The notes under the pieces: model-generated
What the model was told of the DNA's origin: nothing
The model's database searches: none
The model's input: only the letters and a program-made list of their open reading frames with translations
Part shown: positions 25,164 to 32,859 of the stretch, one piece after another
Layout: every line of letters begins with the position of its first letter
Numbering within the stretch: position 1 is the first letter of the stretch
NCBI GenBank assembly: GCA_021845505.1
Contig: JAJZVU010000026.1
Coordinates: forward strand, 1 to 53,140
DNA from: Pseudomonadota bacterium
GTDB lineage: Bacteria > Pseudomonadota > Gammaproteobacteria > Burkholderiales > Burkholderiaceae_C
Length of the DNA: 53,140 bases
Direction: 5' to 3'
Made by a program: the position numbers and the translations under genes

Positions 25164-26300
25164 TCAGATGACGTCGAGCTGGGCGTGCAGCGCGCCGGCC
25201 TGCTTCATCGCCTGCACGATGGCGATGAGGTCGGACGGCGACGCGCCCACCGCGTTGAGAGCGCGCACCACGGCCTCCAGCGTGACCCCGGGGCGGAACA
25301 TCAGCAGCTCGGCCTTGCCGGCCTTGGCTTTCACATTGGTCTTGGGCACGACCGCGGTCTGCCCGGCTCCCAGCGGATTGGGCTGGCTGACCTCGTAGCT
25401 GGTGTTGATGGTCACCGACAGGTTGCCGTGGGCCACCGCGCAGGCGCCCAGCGTCACGTTCTGGCCCAGCACCACGGTGCCGCTGCGGGCGTCGATCACC
25501 ACCTTGGCCGGCGGAGCCTCGGGGGTCACGTCCAGTCCCTGGAGTTCGCCGAGGAAGGCCGTGCGCGCGCCCGGAGACAGCGGCGCGCGCACCTGCACGC
25601 TGCCGGCGTTGAGGGCGGTCGCGGTGTCGGCGCCGAAGGACTGGTTGATGCGGCTGGCGATGCGCGCCGCGGTGCCGAAGCTGGGCGTGTCCAGCGCCAG
25701 CGTCAGGCTCGGGCCCTGGTCGAAGGCATTGGGCACGCTGCGTTCGACGGTGGCCCCATTGGGCACGGTGCCCGCGGTCAGGAAGTTCACCTGGGTGCTG
25801 CTGCCCCCGGAGGAGGCGCCGTAGCCGCTGACCACCACGTTGCCCTGCGCCACCGCGTAGGTCTGGCTGTCGGCGCCTTTCAACGGGGTCATCAGCAGCG
25901 TGCCGCCGGCCAGGCTGGACGCATTGCCGACCGCCGACACGGTGACGTTGATCTTCTGCCCGGGCAGCGAGAACGGCGGCAGGCTGGCCGTGACCATCAC
26001 GGCGGCCAGGTCCTTGGGTTGCAGGTTCTGCGCCACGCTGGCCGGCAGGTTGATTCCCAGGCGCTGGAACATGTTCAGCAGCGACTGCGTGGTGTAGGGA
26101 ACCTGGGTCGCCTGGTCGCCCGTGCCCGACAGGCCGACGACCAGGCCGTAGCCCACCAGCTGGTTGGTGCGCACTCCCTGCACGCTGACCAGGTCGCGGA
26201 TGGCCATCGCCCGCGCCGGTTGGGCCACCAGCGTGGCGAGCAGCAACGACAGCGCGGCCAGGGCCGCAGGCCAGCGGTGAAGGCGGGGGATCGATGGCAT
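25164..26300 (-). CDS. flgI: FlgI, flagellar P-ring protein
   Basis: 378 residues, standard length. A Sec signal peptide with a basic start and hydrophobic core (LAALSLLLATLVAQPARA) precedes the mature protein, which begins near MAIRDLVSVQGVRTNQLVGYG. The C-terminus ends LNAVGASPSDLIAIVQAMKQAGALHAQL, the conserved FlgI end. FlgI forms the ring in the peptidoglycan around the rod. It lies 16 bases after flgH and 18 before flgJ. Confidence 0.97.
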   Translation of the reverse strand: MPSIPRLHRWPAALAALSLLLATLVAQPARAMAIRDLVSVQGVRTNQLVGYGLVVGLSGTGDQATQVPYTTQSLLNMFQRLGINLPASVAQNLQPKDLAAVMVTASLPPFSLPGQKINVTVSAVGNASSLAGGTLLMTPLKGADSQTYAVAQGNVVVSGYGASSGGSSTQVNFLTAGTVPNGATVERSVPNAFDQGPSLTLALDTPSFGTAARIASRINQSFGADTATALNAGSVQVRAPLSPGARTAFLGELQGLDVTPEAPPAKVVIDARSGTVVLGQNVTLGACAVAHGNLSVTINTSYEVSQPNPLGAGQTAVVPKTNVKAKAGKAELLMFRPGVTLEAVVRALNAVGASPSDLIAIVQAMKQAGALHAQLDVI

Positions 26301-26316
26301 GGTGCGCGGGGTCGGA

Positions 26317-27030
26317 TCAGAAAGGCCAGACCGACAGGAAGAAGCGGGTCAGCCACGGCACGGTGGCGGCGTCGTACACACTGCCGTTGCCGCTGTACTC
26401 GACGCGGGCGTCGGCGATCTGGGTGCTCAGCACGGTGTTCTGCGGGGTCACGTCGGCAGCCCTGACCACCCCGACGACGCGGATGAATTCGTGGCCGCCG
26501 TTGAGCATGACCTCCTTCTGCCCCGACACCTCGAGGTTGCCGTTTCCCATGACCTGCACGACGGTGGCCTGCAGGGTCGACGTGAAGGTGTTGCTCTGGG
26601 TGGTGGCCCCGTTGCCGCCGAACTTCTGCGCCGAGGTCGCTCCCAGGCTCGGCGTGTAGCCGCCCAGCGAGGCCCGCCCGCCGAACAGGCTGGTCAGGCT
26701 GGCGCTGATGGAGTCGGACTTGGCGATGGTGGTGTTGGTCGACTTGCTGGCGTTGGCGTTCTCGGCGATCAGGATGGTGATCAGGTCGCCGACGCGGTGC
26801 GCCCGCGTGTCCTGGAACAGCGCGACGTTGGTGCCGCGCTGCCAGATCGCGCCGTTGGGCGCGTGGGCATTCATCGGCTGCGGCTGCGCCGGGATGCGCA
26901 GCGGCTTGAGGGGGCGCAGCGCCATCTTGTCGCTGGGCGTGGCCGCGCAGCCGCCGAGCAGCAGCGCCGCCGCCAGCAGCGCGGCGCCGAGGCTGCGTGC
27001 GCGCGGTCCGGGGAAGGCGATGCCGGGCAT
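26317..27030 (-). CDS. flgH: FlgH, flagellar L-ring lipoprotein
   Basis: 237 residues. The N-terminus carries a lipoprotein signal with lipobox LLGG-Cys (Cys28 approximately). FlgH motifs are GAIWQRGTNVALFQDTRAHRVGD, LITILIAENANASK and NLEVSGQKEVMLNGGHEFIRVVG (all within the ordinary FlgH domain). It forms the outer-membrane ring. The ATG overlaps the flgG stop by one base (TGATG), so translation is coupled. Confidence 0.96.
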   Translation of the reverse strand: MPGIAFPGPRARSLGAALLAAALLLGGCAATPSDKMALRPLKPLRIPAQPQPMNAHAPNGAIWQRGTNVALFQDTRAHRVGDLITILIAENANASKSTNTTIAKSDSISASLTSLFGGRASLGGYTPSLGATSAQKFGGNGATTQSNTFTSTLQATVVQVMGNGNLEVSGQKEVMLNGGHEFIRVVGVVRAADVTPQNTVLSTQIADARVEYSGNGSVYDAATVPWLTRFFLSVWPF

Positions 27031-27815
27031 CAGATGTTCTGCTCCACGTACTGCAGCATCTGGTCGGAGGCCTGCACCGCCTTGCTGTTGATCTCGTAGG
27101 CGCGCTGGGTCGAGATCATGTCCACCAGCGCGGACACGACGTTGACATTCGACGCCTCCAGGTAGCCTTGCTGCACCGAACCCAGGCCGTTGAGGGTGGG
27201 CTGCCCGGTGTTGGGGCTGCCCGAGGAGCCGGTCTGCAGGTACAGGTTGCCGCCGATGCTCTGCAGCCCGGCCGGGTTGATGAAACTGGCCAGCTGGATG
27301 GTCCCCACCTGCTGCGCCGCGGCCTGCCCGGGCAGCGTGACCGAGACCGTGCCGTCGTTGCCGATGGTGATGTTCTGCGCGCTGGCCGGGATGGTGATCG
27401 CCGGTTGCAGCGGGTAGCCGCTGGAGTTCACCAGCTGCCCCTGGTTGTTGAGCTGGAAGGTGCCGTCGCGGGTGTAGGCGATGGTGCCGTCGGGCTGCAG
27501 GATCTGGAAGAAGCCGTTGCCGTTGATCGCCACGTCCAGCGAGTTGCCGGTCTGCGTCAGGTTGCCCTCGGTGAACAGCCGCTCGGTGGCCACCGGTGCC
27601 ACCCCGGTGCCCAGTTGCAGCCCCGACGGATACAAGGTGGTCTGCGAGGACTGCGCTCCCGGCTGCGTCAGGTTCTGGTAGAGCAGGTCCTGGAACACCG
27701 TGCGGCCGCTCTTGAAGCCGGTGGTGTTGACGTTGGCCAGGTTGTTGGCGATCACGTCCATGTTGATCTGCTGGGCTTGCAACCCGGTGGCGGCGACGTA
27801 CAGGGAGCGGATCAT
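27030..27815 (-). CDS. flgG: FlgG, distal rod protein
   Basis: 261 residues, the usual length. The N-terminal [20 protein letters not shown] and [18 protein letters not shown] are the rod/hook signature. The C-terminus ([24 protein letters not shown]) is the paired helix. FlgG forms the distal rod crossing the peptidoglycan and outer membrane and is exported by the flagellar system. It follows flgF after 43 bases. Confidence 0.97.
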   Translation of the reverse strand: MIRSLYVAATGLQAQQINMDVIANNLANVNTTGFKSGRTVFQDLLYQNLTQPGAQSSQTTLYPSGLQLGTGVAPVATERLFTEGNLTQTGNSLDVAINGNGFFQILQPDGTIAYTRDGTFQLNNQGQLVNSSGYPLQPAITIPASAQNITIGNDGTVSVTLPGQAAAQQVGTIQLASFINPAGLQSIGGNLYLQTGSSGSPNTGQPTLNGLGSVQQGYLEASNVNVVSALVDMISTQRAYEINSKAVQASDQMLQYVEQNI

Positions 27816-27858
27816 GGTGGCTGGCTGGAAGGAACAGGGGGCGGGTCGTGGCGGGTCT

Positions 27859-28596
27859 TCAGGTCACGTTGAGCAGTTGCTCGGCAGCCTGCTGGTTCTG
27901 GTTGACGCTTTGCATCAGCTTGGTCTGCATCTCGAAGGCGCGGGTGTTGTCGAGCATCTGCACCATCGCCTGCACCGGGTTGACATTGCTGCCCTCGAGC
28001 ACGCCGCTGGCCACCTGCACCGCCGGGTCGGGCTGTGCCGGCCCCTGGGTGTCGCGGAACAGTCCGTCGGCGCCGCGCTGCAGCTGCGCGGCGGGCGGAT
28101 TGACCAGCTGGATGCGCCCGAGCACGACCAGCGCGTTGGGTTGCGATCCCGCCGGAACGCCCGAGATGGTTCCGTCGGCGCCGATCTGGATCGACTGCAG
28201 CTGGGGCAGGGAGATCGGCGAGCCGCTCTGCGCGAGCACCGGGTGGCCGTCGCTGGTCACCAGCAACCCGCTGCCGGAAATGCGCAAGTCGCCGTTGCGG
28301 GTGTAGGCGGTGCCGCCGCCGGCGGTCTGCACGGCCAGCCACCCGGGCCCCTGCACGGCCACGTCGAGGTTGCGGCCGGTATGGATCATCGGGCCCTGCC
28401 GGAAATCCGTGGTGTCGCTCTGGGTCGCCACGTAGGCGTTGCTGGGCAGCGGTTCGCCGTACACCGGCAGCGCGCGGAACTGCGGCTGCGCGCTGCGGTA
28501 GCCGGTGGTGTCGGCGTTGGCCAGGTTGTTGGCGACGACCGTCTGGCGCTGCAGCACGGCGCGCGCGCCGGTGGCGGCGATCCACAGGGAGTCCAT
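27859..28596 (-). CDS. flgF: FlgF, proximal rod protein
   Basis: 245 residues. The start [18 protein letters not shown], then [18 protein letters not shown], is the rod signature. The C-terminus ([35 protein letters not shown]) is typical of FlgF. It builds part of the proximal rod. It sits between flgE (21 bases upstream) and flgG. Confidence 0.95.
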   Translation of the reverse strand: MDSLWIAATGARAVLQRQTVVANNLANADTTGYRSAQPQFRALPVYGEPLPSNAYVATQSDTTDFRQGPMIHTGRNLDVAVQGPGWLAVQTAGGGTAYTRNGDLRISGSGLLVTSDGHPVLAQSGSPISLPQLQSIQIGADGTISGVPAGSQPNALVVLGRIQLVNPPAAQLQRGADGLFRDTQGPAQPDPAVQVASGVLEGSNVNPVQAMVQMLDNTRAFEMQTKLMQSVNQNQQAAEQLLNVT

Positions 28597-28617
28597 GGAG
28601 GCGTCCTCGTAAGGTCG

Positions 28618-29853
28618 TTACAGCGACAACAGGGTCTGCAGCACCGAATTCTGGGTCTTGATGGTCTGCGCATTGGCCTGGTAGGCCTGCTGCGCGACGA
28701 TCAGGTCGACGAGCTGGGTCGACAGGTCGACGTTGGAGCTCTCGACCGCGCTGGACTGCAGCGTGCCCAGGCCTCCCGCGCTCGGCGAGCCGGTCAGCGG
28801 CACGCCCGAGGCGTTGGTCTCGACGAAATAGTTGTCGCCGGCGCGTTGCAGGAACTGCGGCGCGGCGAAGTTGGTCAGCGTGATCTGCCCGAGCAGCGAA
28901 GACTGGCCGTTGCTGTACTGGCCGTAGATGTCGCCGTTGGGGTTGATCGCCAGGTTGGTCAGGCTGCCGGCGGCGTAGCCGTTGTCGTTGACACTGTTGA
29001 CCGCCGACGCGGTCGCGTAGCTGGTCGATCCGGTGTAGCCGACCTGCACGCTGCTCGGCGTGGCGCCGTCCGCCCAGGTCAGGGTCCCGGTGTTCAGGCT
29101 GATCCCGCCGCTGACCGTGCCTGTGGCGCTGAAGGGCAGCGACCCCAGCTTGCCCGAGGTGATGCCGCTGGTCCCGGTGGTGCCGTCGATCGAGTAGTAG
29201 ACGTTCCAGTTGGTCCCGGCGCCCGACACCAGCTGGTAATAGGTGCTCAGCAGGTGCGGCGAGCCCAGGCTGTCGTACACGGTGGTGCTGGTCGAGTAGT
29301 TGTAGGTGGTCGGGTCGCTGGCCGAAAACGCCGTCCCGCTGGCCACCGGCGTCGTGCCCGAGTTCAGGTTCAGGTCGATCACCAACCCGGACGTGGCTTG
29401 CGGCGCCTGCATGCCCTGGGTGATCTGCAGCGGGCCGTTGGCCCCGGCAAGGGTTCCGCTGACCGCCGGAATGCCGATCAGCTTGCCGCCGTTGGAATCG
29501 ATCACGTAGCCGCTGGAATCGAGCTGGAACTGGCCGTTGCGCCCGTAGACCGTCGAGCCGTTGTGGTCGAACTGGAAAAAGCCGTTGCCGTTGATCGCCA
29601 CGTCCAGCGGGTTGCTGGTGCTCTGGATGTTGCCCTGGGAGAACTGCTGCGCCACCGTCGCGACCTGGGTGCCGATGCCGATCTGGCCGTTGGTGGGGGC
29701 GTTGCCCGCGATGGCCGCGGCGTAGGCGTCGGAGAACTCGGCGTTGGACTGCTTGAAGCCCACGGTGTTGGCGTTGGAGATATTGTTTCCCAGCACCTGC
29801 AGGTCGGAGGTGGCGGTCTGCAGTCCGGAAATCGCGGTCTGGAAGGTGCTCAT
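28618..29853 (-). CDS. flgE: FlgE, hook protein
   Basis: 411 residues, close to the E. coli length. The N-terminus MSTFQTAISGLQTATSDLQ and LGNNISNANTVGFKQSNAE is the hook signature. The C-terminus (NVDLSTQLVDLIVAQQAYQ, AQTIKTQNSVLQTLLSL) forms the core coiled coil. The middle is Ser/Thr/Gly-rich. FlgE polymerises into the hook with FlgD as scaffold, and its completion triggers the export switch. It follows flgD after 43 bases. Confidence 0.97.
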   Translation of the reverse strand: MSTFQTAISGLQTATSDLQVLGNNISNANTVGFKQSNAEFSDAYAAAIAGNAPTNGQIGIGTQVATVAQQFSQGNIQSTSNPLDVAINGNGFFQFDHNGSTVYGRNGQFQLDSSGYVIDSNGGKLIGIPAVSGTLAGANGPLQITQGMQAPQATSGLVIDLNLNSGTTPVASGTAFSASDPTTYNYSTSTTVYDSLGSPHLLSTYYQLVSGAGTNWNVYYSIDGTTGTSGITSGKLGSLPFSATGTVSGGISLNTGTLTWADGATPSSVQVGYTGSTSYATASAVNSVNDNGYAAGSLTNLAINPNGDIYGQYSNGQSSLLGQITLTNFAAPQFLQRAGDNYFVETNASGVPLTGSPSAGGLGTLQSSAVESSNVDLSTQLVDLIVAQQAYQANAQTIKTQNSVLQTLLSL

Positions 29854-29896
29854 GGCGGGCGCGCTGAAGGAGGGGTCGAGGGGATCGGGGCGGCCG

Positions 29897-30589
29897 TTAC
29901 ATCACGCCCTGCACGCTGGACAGCGGCACGGGGACGCTCTGGCCCTGGATCTGCAGCGAAGGCGAGGATCCGCCGTTGAGCATCACCGAGACCACCTGGC
30001 CGCTGCCGAAGGGCGTCGAGGCGACCGCGGCACCGCTGGCGTCGAGGGCCTGCACGTTGAAGCTGTAGCTGCCCGCGGCCAGCGGCGTGCCGGAGGCGTC
30101 GGTGCCGTTCCAGGTGAACGATTGCACCCCGGCCGGCAGCGCCCCCAGGTTCAGCGTGTCGACCACCTGCCCGGCCGCGTTGTTGATCTGCACCGCCACC
30201 TTCTGCGCTGCGCCGCCGAGGGTGAACCCCCCCGCGGCGCTGCCGCTGCTGCCCAGGCTGAGCGAGTTGTTGTCGAACACCACGTTGCGACCGACCAGCG
30301 ACGCGGCCTGCAGGCTTTGCGATTGCGCCAGCTGGGCGGTCAGCGTGGCCAGCGACTGCTGCATCGCCTGCACGCCGCTGGCGGTGCTGAACTGGGCCAG
30401 TTGGGCCGACAAGTCGGTGTTGCTCATCGGGTTGAGCGGGTCCTGGTTGGTCAGCTGGGTGACCAACAGGTTGTAGAAGGTGTTGGCGCTGCCCAGCGCG
30501 CCGGCTCCCGAAGCCCCCGAACTGCTCGAGCTGCTGCTGTTCTGCAGCGAAGCGAGAAAGGGGTTGCTGCCGATCGGTGAGGTGGTCAT
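29897..30589 (-). CDS. flgD: FlgD, hook capping scaffold protein
   Basis: 230 residues. The N-terminal export region contains NTFYNLLVTQLTNQDPLNPM, the hallmark of FlgD, followed by DLSAQLAQFSTASGVQAM. The C-terminal part has tandem Ig/tudor-like folds (VDTLNLGALPAGVQSFTWNG). FlgD caps the growing hook and is removed at the end. It follows flgC after 19 bases. Confidence 0.96.
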   Translation of the reverse strand: MTTSPIGSNPFLASLQNSSSSSSSGASGAGALGSANTFYNLLVTQLTNQDPLNPMSNTDLSAQLAQFSTASGVQAMQQSLATLTAQLAQSQSLQAASLVGRNVVFDNNSLSLGSSGSAAGGFTLGGAAQKVAVQINNAAGQVVDTLNLGALPAGVQSFTWNGTDASGTPLAAGSYSFNVQALDASGAAVASTPFGSGQVVSVMLNGGSSPSLQIQGQSVPVPLSSVQGVM

Positions 30590-30608
30590 GACGGGATTCC
30601 TCGGAACT

Positions 30609-31025
30609 TCACTGGCCCAGGGTCAGGGTCTTGAGCAACAGGTTCTTGGTGGTGTTGGCCACGTTGACATCGGCCTGGTAGGAGCGCGACGCCGAGATCA
30701 TGTTGACCATCTCGTCCACCGGGTTGACGTTCGGGTAGGCGACGTAGCCCTGCTTGTCGGCCAGCGGGTTGCCCGGGTCGTAGACCATGCGCAGCGGCCC
30801 GGGCTTCTGCACCACGCCGAGCACCCGCACTCCGTCGACGCCGGCGCCGGCCCCCGCGGCCTGCAAGGGCTGAGCCGCGAAGACCACCTCGCGGGCGCGA
30901 TAGGTCTGGCCGTTCGAGCTGGTCGCCGAGTCGGCGTTGGCCAGGTTGCTGGCGACCACGTTCAGGCGGTAGCTCTGCGCGGCCAGCCCGCTGGCCGCGA
31001 CGTTCAGTGCGTTGAACAGGGACAT
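30609..31025 (-). CDS. flgC: FlgC, proximal rod protein
   Basis: 138 residues, standard. The N-terminus (MSLFNALNVAASGLAAQSYR, VVASNLANADSATSSNG) and the C-terminus (NVNPVDEMVNMISASRSYQ, NTTKNLLLKTLTLGQ) match FlgC. It forms the proximal rod with FlgB and FlgF. It lies 25 bases after flgB. Confidence 0.97.
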   Translation of the reverse strand: MSLFNALNVAASGLAAQSYRLNVVASNLANADSATSSNGQTYRAREVVFAAQPLQAAGAGAGVDGVRVLGVVQKPGPLRMVYDPGNPLADKQGYVAYPNVNPVDEMVNMISASRSYQADVNVANTTKNLLLKTLTLGQ

Positions 31026-31050
31026 GGTGTCGGGTGCGGGTGCGGGCGAC

Positions 31051-31461
31051 TCAGCCGGTGATCGCCGACGACAGGGTCTTGATGCGGCCGGTCAGGAAGG
31101 TCAGGTCGGCTTCGTACTGGATCGAGTTGGACGCAAAGGCCGCCTGCTCGCGGTTCATGTCCACGGTGTTGCCGTCGAGCCCCTGCGGGTTGCCTTGCTG
31201 GTAGGCGACGAATCGGGCCGCCGGCTGCGATGCGCCGGGGCCTTGCAACTGTCCCGGCTGGTCGGTCTTCAGCGCCAGCGCGCCGGACTGGCCGGCGATC
31301 GCGGCTTGCAGCGCCTTGCCGAAATGCAGGTCGACGGCCTTGTAGCCCGGGGTGTCGGCGTTCACGATGTTCGCCGCCAGGACCTGCTGGCGGTAGGCGC
31401 GCAGGTCCAGCGCTTGCTGCAGCGGGGTGAACGTGCGGTCGAGAAGGCTGGGCGGGGACAT
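31051..31461 (-). CDS. flgB: FlgB, proximal rod protein
   Basis: 136 residues from the ATG at 31461; the frame is open upstream but homology starts here. The motifs are ALDLRAYRQQVLAANIVNAD, then TPGYKAVDLHFGKAL near the N-terminus, and NTVDMNREQAAFASNSIQYE followed by LTFLTGRIKTL at the end. FlgB begins the rod next to FliE. It is the first gene of the flgBCDEFGHIJ-flgKL series, with a sigma-54 promoter about 40 bases upstream. Confidence 0.95.
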   Translation of the reverse strand: MSPPSLLDRTFTPLQQALDLRAYRQQVLAANIVNADTPGYKAVDLHFGKALQAAIAGQSGALALKTDQPGQLQGPGASQPAARFVAYQQGNPQGLDGNTVDMNREQAAFASNSIQYEADLTFLTGRIKTLSSAITG

Positions 31462-31501
31462 CGTGTCGGACGGCTGGGCAGGCTGGATGGCGATTTCGTT
31501 A

Positions 31502-31516
31502 GCAGGAAGCGTGCCA
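31502..31516 (-). promoter_or_regulatory. Sigma-54 (RpoN) promoter of the flgB operon
   Basis: On the minus strand TGGCACG-CTTC-CTGC. The -24 element is identical to the RpoN consensus TGGCACG, and the GG-N10-GC spacing is exact; the -12 has CTGC instead of TTGC. The expected start of transcription is near 31490, giving a leader of about 30 bases before the flgB ATG. Confidence 0.8.
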
Positions 31517-31743
31517 TCGCCGACAAAGCCCGCATAGTCGTGCAAAAGGTCTATTTCATCGTTTTTTCTGTAGGCAAAAGCGGTTAAAAGTCGCTCCTTT
31601 GCCGATCGAGCCGCATTCGTCGACGGCGGCGCGGCGCGGCCTCGCGCCGCCCGGGCGGCAAGGCCTTGCCGCTTGCCGCTGCCGCCCGGCGAGGCTGTCG
31701 CAGGGGGTGCGCGGTGGTACGGACCTTGCAAGCCCGGGTCCAC
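31517..31743 (+). other. Divergent region ahead of flgA
   Basis: About 227 bases upstream of flgA. An AT-richer patch at 31545-31610 (runs of T and A, TAAAAGTC at 31585-31592, GCCGATCG at 31601-31608) stands out from the GC-rich surroundings. The two elements look like sigma-28 boxes, but the spacer is 8 rather than 11 bases. No sigma-54 site facing flgA was found. The likely flgA promoter is somewhere in this patch. Confidence 0.4.
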
Positions 31744-32562
31744 ATGAACCCCTCCGATCGATCCCGGCCCGCGCCGGACAGCCTGTCGCGGTGGCGCTCG
31801 GCGACGTCCGCTGCCGCGCTGGCCCTCGTGCTGATGGGCGGCGCGGGCGCTGCCGAAGTCGCGCCCGCAGCGCCGATGCGCCATCCGGAGGTCGCGCCGG
31901 TGCGCCATCCGCCGCCCCCGTCCTGGGAGCCGGCGCAGGCGCTGCGCGCGGCAGCCGAGGACTTCGTGCGCAGCCATCTGCCTGCGGGCTCGGGGCGCGC
32001 CCGGGTGCGGCTGCGCGCCCAGTTGCCGGCCGCGCGCTTCCGCCGTTGCGCGCCGGGGCAACTGGTCGCGCAGGCCTTCGGCGATGCCAATCCCTACGGC
32101 GCGCAGACGGTGCAACTGCGCTGCCGGGGCCCGCAGGCGTGGTCGGTGTACCTGCCTGTGCGCGTCGACTGGCCGCAGCAGGTGGTGGTGGCGGCGCACG
32201 CGCTGGCCGCGGGCCATGCGCTGCGAGCCTCCGACCTGCAGGTCCTGCAACGCAACCGCGACGCACTCCCGCCGGGCTCGCTGCACAGCGAGGCGCAGGC
32301 CGAGGGCCGGGTGCTGACGGTCGGGGTCGCCGCCGGCCAGGGAATCACCCGGGGCATGCTGGCCGGCCGCACGCTGATCCACAACGGGCAGTCGGTGGCG
32401 CTGATCGCCGAAGGGCAGGGTATCCGGCTGGTCGCGCTGGGCGTGGCGCTGCAGGACGGCAGCCGGGGCCAGACCGTGCTGGTGCGCAACGCCCAATCGG
32501 GCAGGGTGGTCAGCGGGGTGGTCGATCGCCGGGGCGATGTGATCGCGGCACGCATGCGTTGA
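31744..32562 (+). CDS. flgA: FlgA, P-ring assembly chaperone
   Basis: 272 residues from the ATG at 31744; an upstream GTG at 31666 in frame would add 26. A hydrophobic segment near residues 20-37 (SAAALALVLMGGAGAAEV) looks like a signal peptide. The C-terminal SAF domain (about 140-270) shows AAHALAAGHALRASDLQVLQ and GRVLTVGVAAGQGITRGML. FlgA is a periplasmic chaperone for FlgI. It is divergent from flgB, a common arrangement. Confidence 0.92.
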   Translation: MNPSDRSRPAPDSLSRWRSATSAAALALVLMGGAGAAEVAPAAPMRHPEVAPVRHPPPPSWEPAQALRAAAEDFVRSHLPAGSGRARVRLRAQLPAARFRRCAPGQLVAQAFGDANPYGAQTVQLRCRGPQAWSVYLPVRVDWPQQVVVAAHALAAGHALRASDLQVLQRNRDALPPGSLHSEAQAEGRVLTVGVAAGQGITRGMLAGRTLIHNGQSVALIAEGQGIRLVALGVALQDGSRGQTVLVRNAQSGRVVSGVVDRRGDVIAARMR

Positions 32563-32567
32563 CGGCG

Positions 32568-32583
32568 CGTCAAAACCCTGACG
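32568..32583 (+). promoter_or_regulatory. FleQ-box-like palindrome after flgA
   Basis: CGTCA-AAACCC-TGACG, flanked by further matching bases so that the arms GCGCGTCA and TGACGCGC pair over 8 bases. The GTCA-N6-TGAC core is the form reported for FleQ sites in Pseudomonas aeruginosa. A third half site, TTGACG at 32559-32564, includes the flgA stop codon. The palindrome is about 110 bases upstream of a sigma-54 promoter, a normal enhancer distance. It could also fold as an RNA hairpin, but no T run follows. Confidence 0.6.
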
Positions 32584-32693
32584 CGCGGGCCGGCTGGGCG
32601 GGGTGCGGGATCCGCTCGGTGGTTCGGCGCAGTTTCGGACTGAGCCGGTTTTCTCTCTAGAAAACATCCGAAGAGCCACGCGAAGCCGCAGCC

Positions 32694-32708
32694 TGGCATC
32701 GCCTTTGC
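32694..32708 (+). promoter_or_regulatory. Sigma-54 (RpoN) promoter of the chemosensory-like operon
   Basis: TGGCATC-GCCT-TTGC, followed by T, with exact GG-N10-GC spacing. Only two bases of the -24 heptamer differ from TGGCACG, and the -12 TTGC is perfect. Transcription should begin near 32720, some 20 bases before the first mini-ORF. Confidence 0.78.
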
Positions 32709-32740
32709 TAGGGCCCTCTCACGCTCAGGGAGGAACCGCC

Positions 32741-32812
32741 ATGTCGGCAGCAGCGTTTGCGCAGATCCAGCAGCGCGCAGCGGCGTGGCCCCCACGAGCG
32801 CGGCCAACATGA
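32741..32812 (+). CDS. Short leader ORF (23 residues)
   Basis: A 23-residue ORF (begins MSAAAFAQIQQRAAAW) with the best Shine-Dalgarno sequence of this operon, AGGGAGGA at 32727-32734, 6 bases before its ATG. It is the first ORF after the sigma-54 promoter. Its TGA overlaps the next ATG as ATGA. No family is recognised. It may act as a translated leader that delivers ribosomes to the next genes, or be the remnant of a longer gene. Confidence 0.45.
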   Translation: MSAAAFAQIQQRAAAWPPRARPT

Positions 32813-32859
32813 ACCATCGACCCGATCGTCTGCGCGGCACGCCGGAGTTGCAGCCATGA
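32809..32859 (+). CDS. Second short leader ORF (16 residues)
   Basis: A 16-residue ORF (MNHRPDRLRGTPELQP) that starts inside the stop of the 23-residue ORF and ends in the start of the 911-residue protein, both as ATGA. It has no Shine-Dalgarno site of its own, so translation would depend on coupling. A tandem of two 4-base overlaps into a large gene is unlikely to be pure chance but is not proof of function. Confidence 0.35.
   Translation: MNHRPDRLRGTPELQP

Noticed and set aside
31585-31608. TAAAAGTC and GCCGATCG ahead of flgA as a sigma-28 promoter
   Set aside because: Each element looks good but the spacer is 8 rather than 11 bases, and flgA is normally an early or middle gene.
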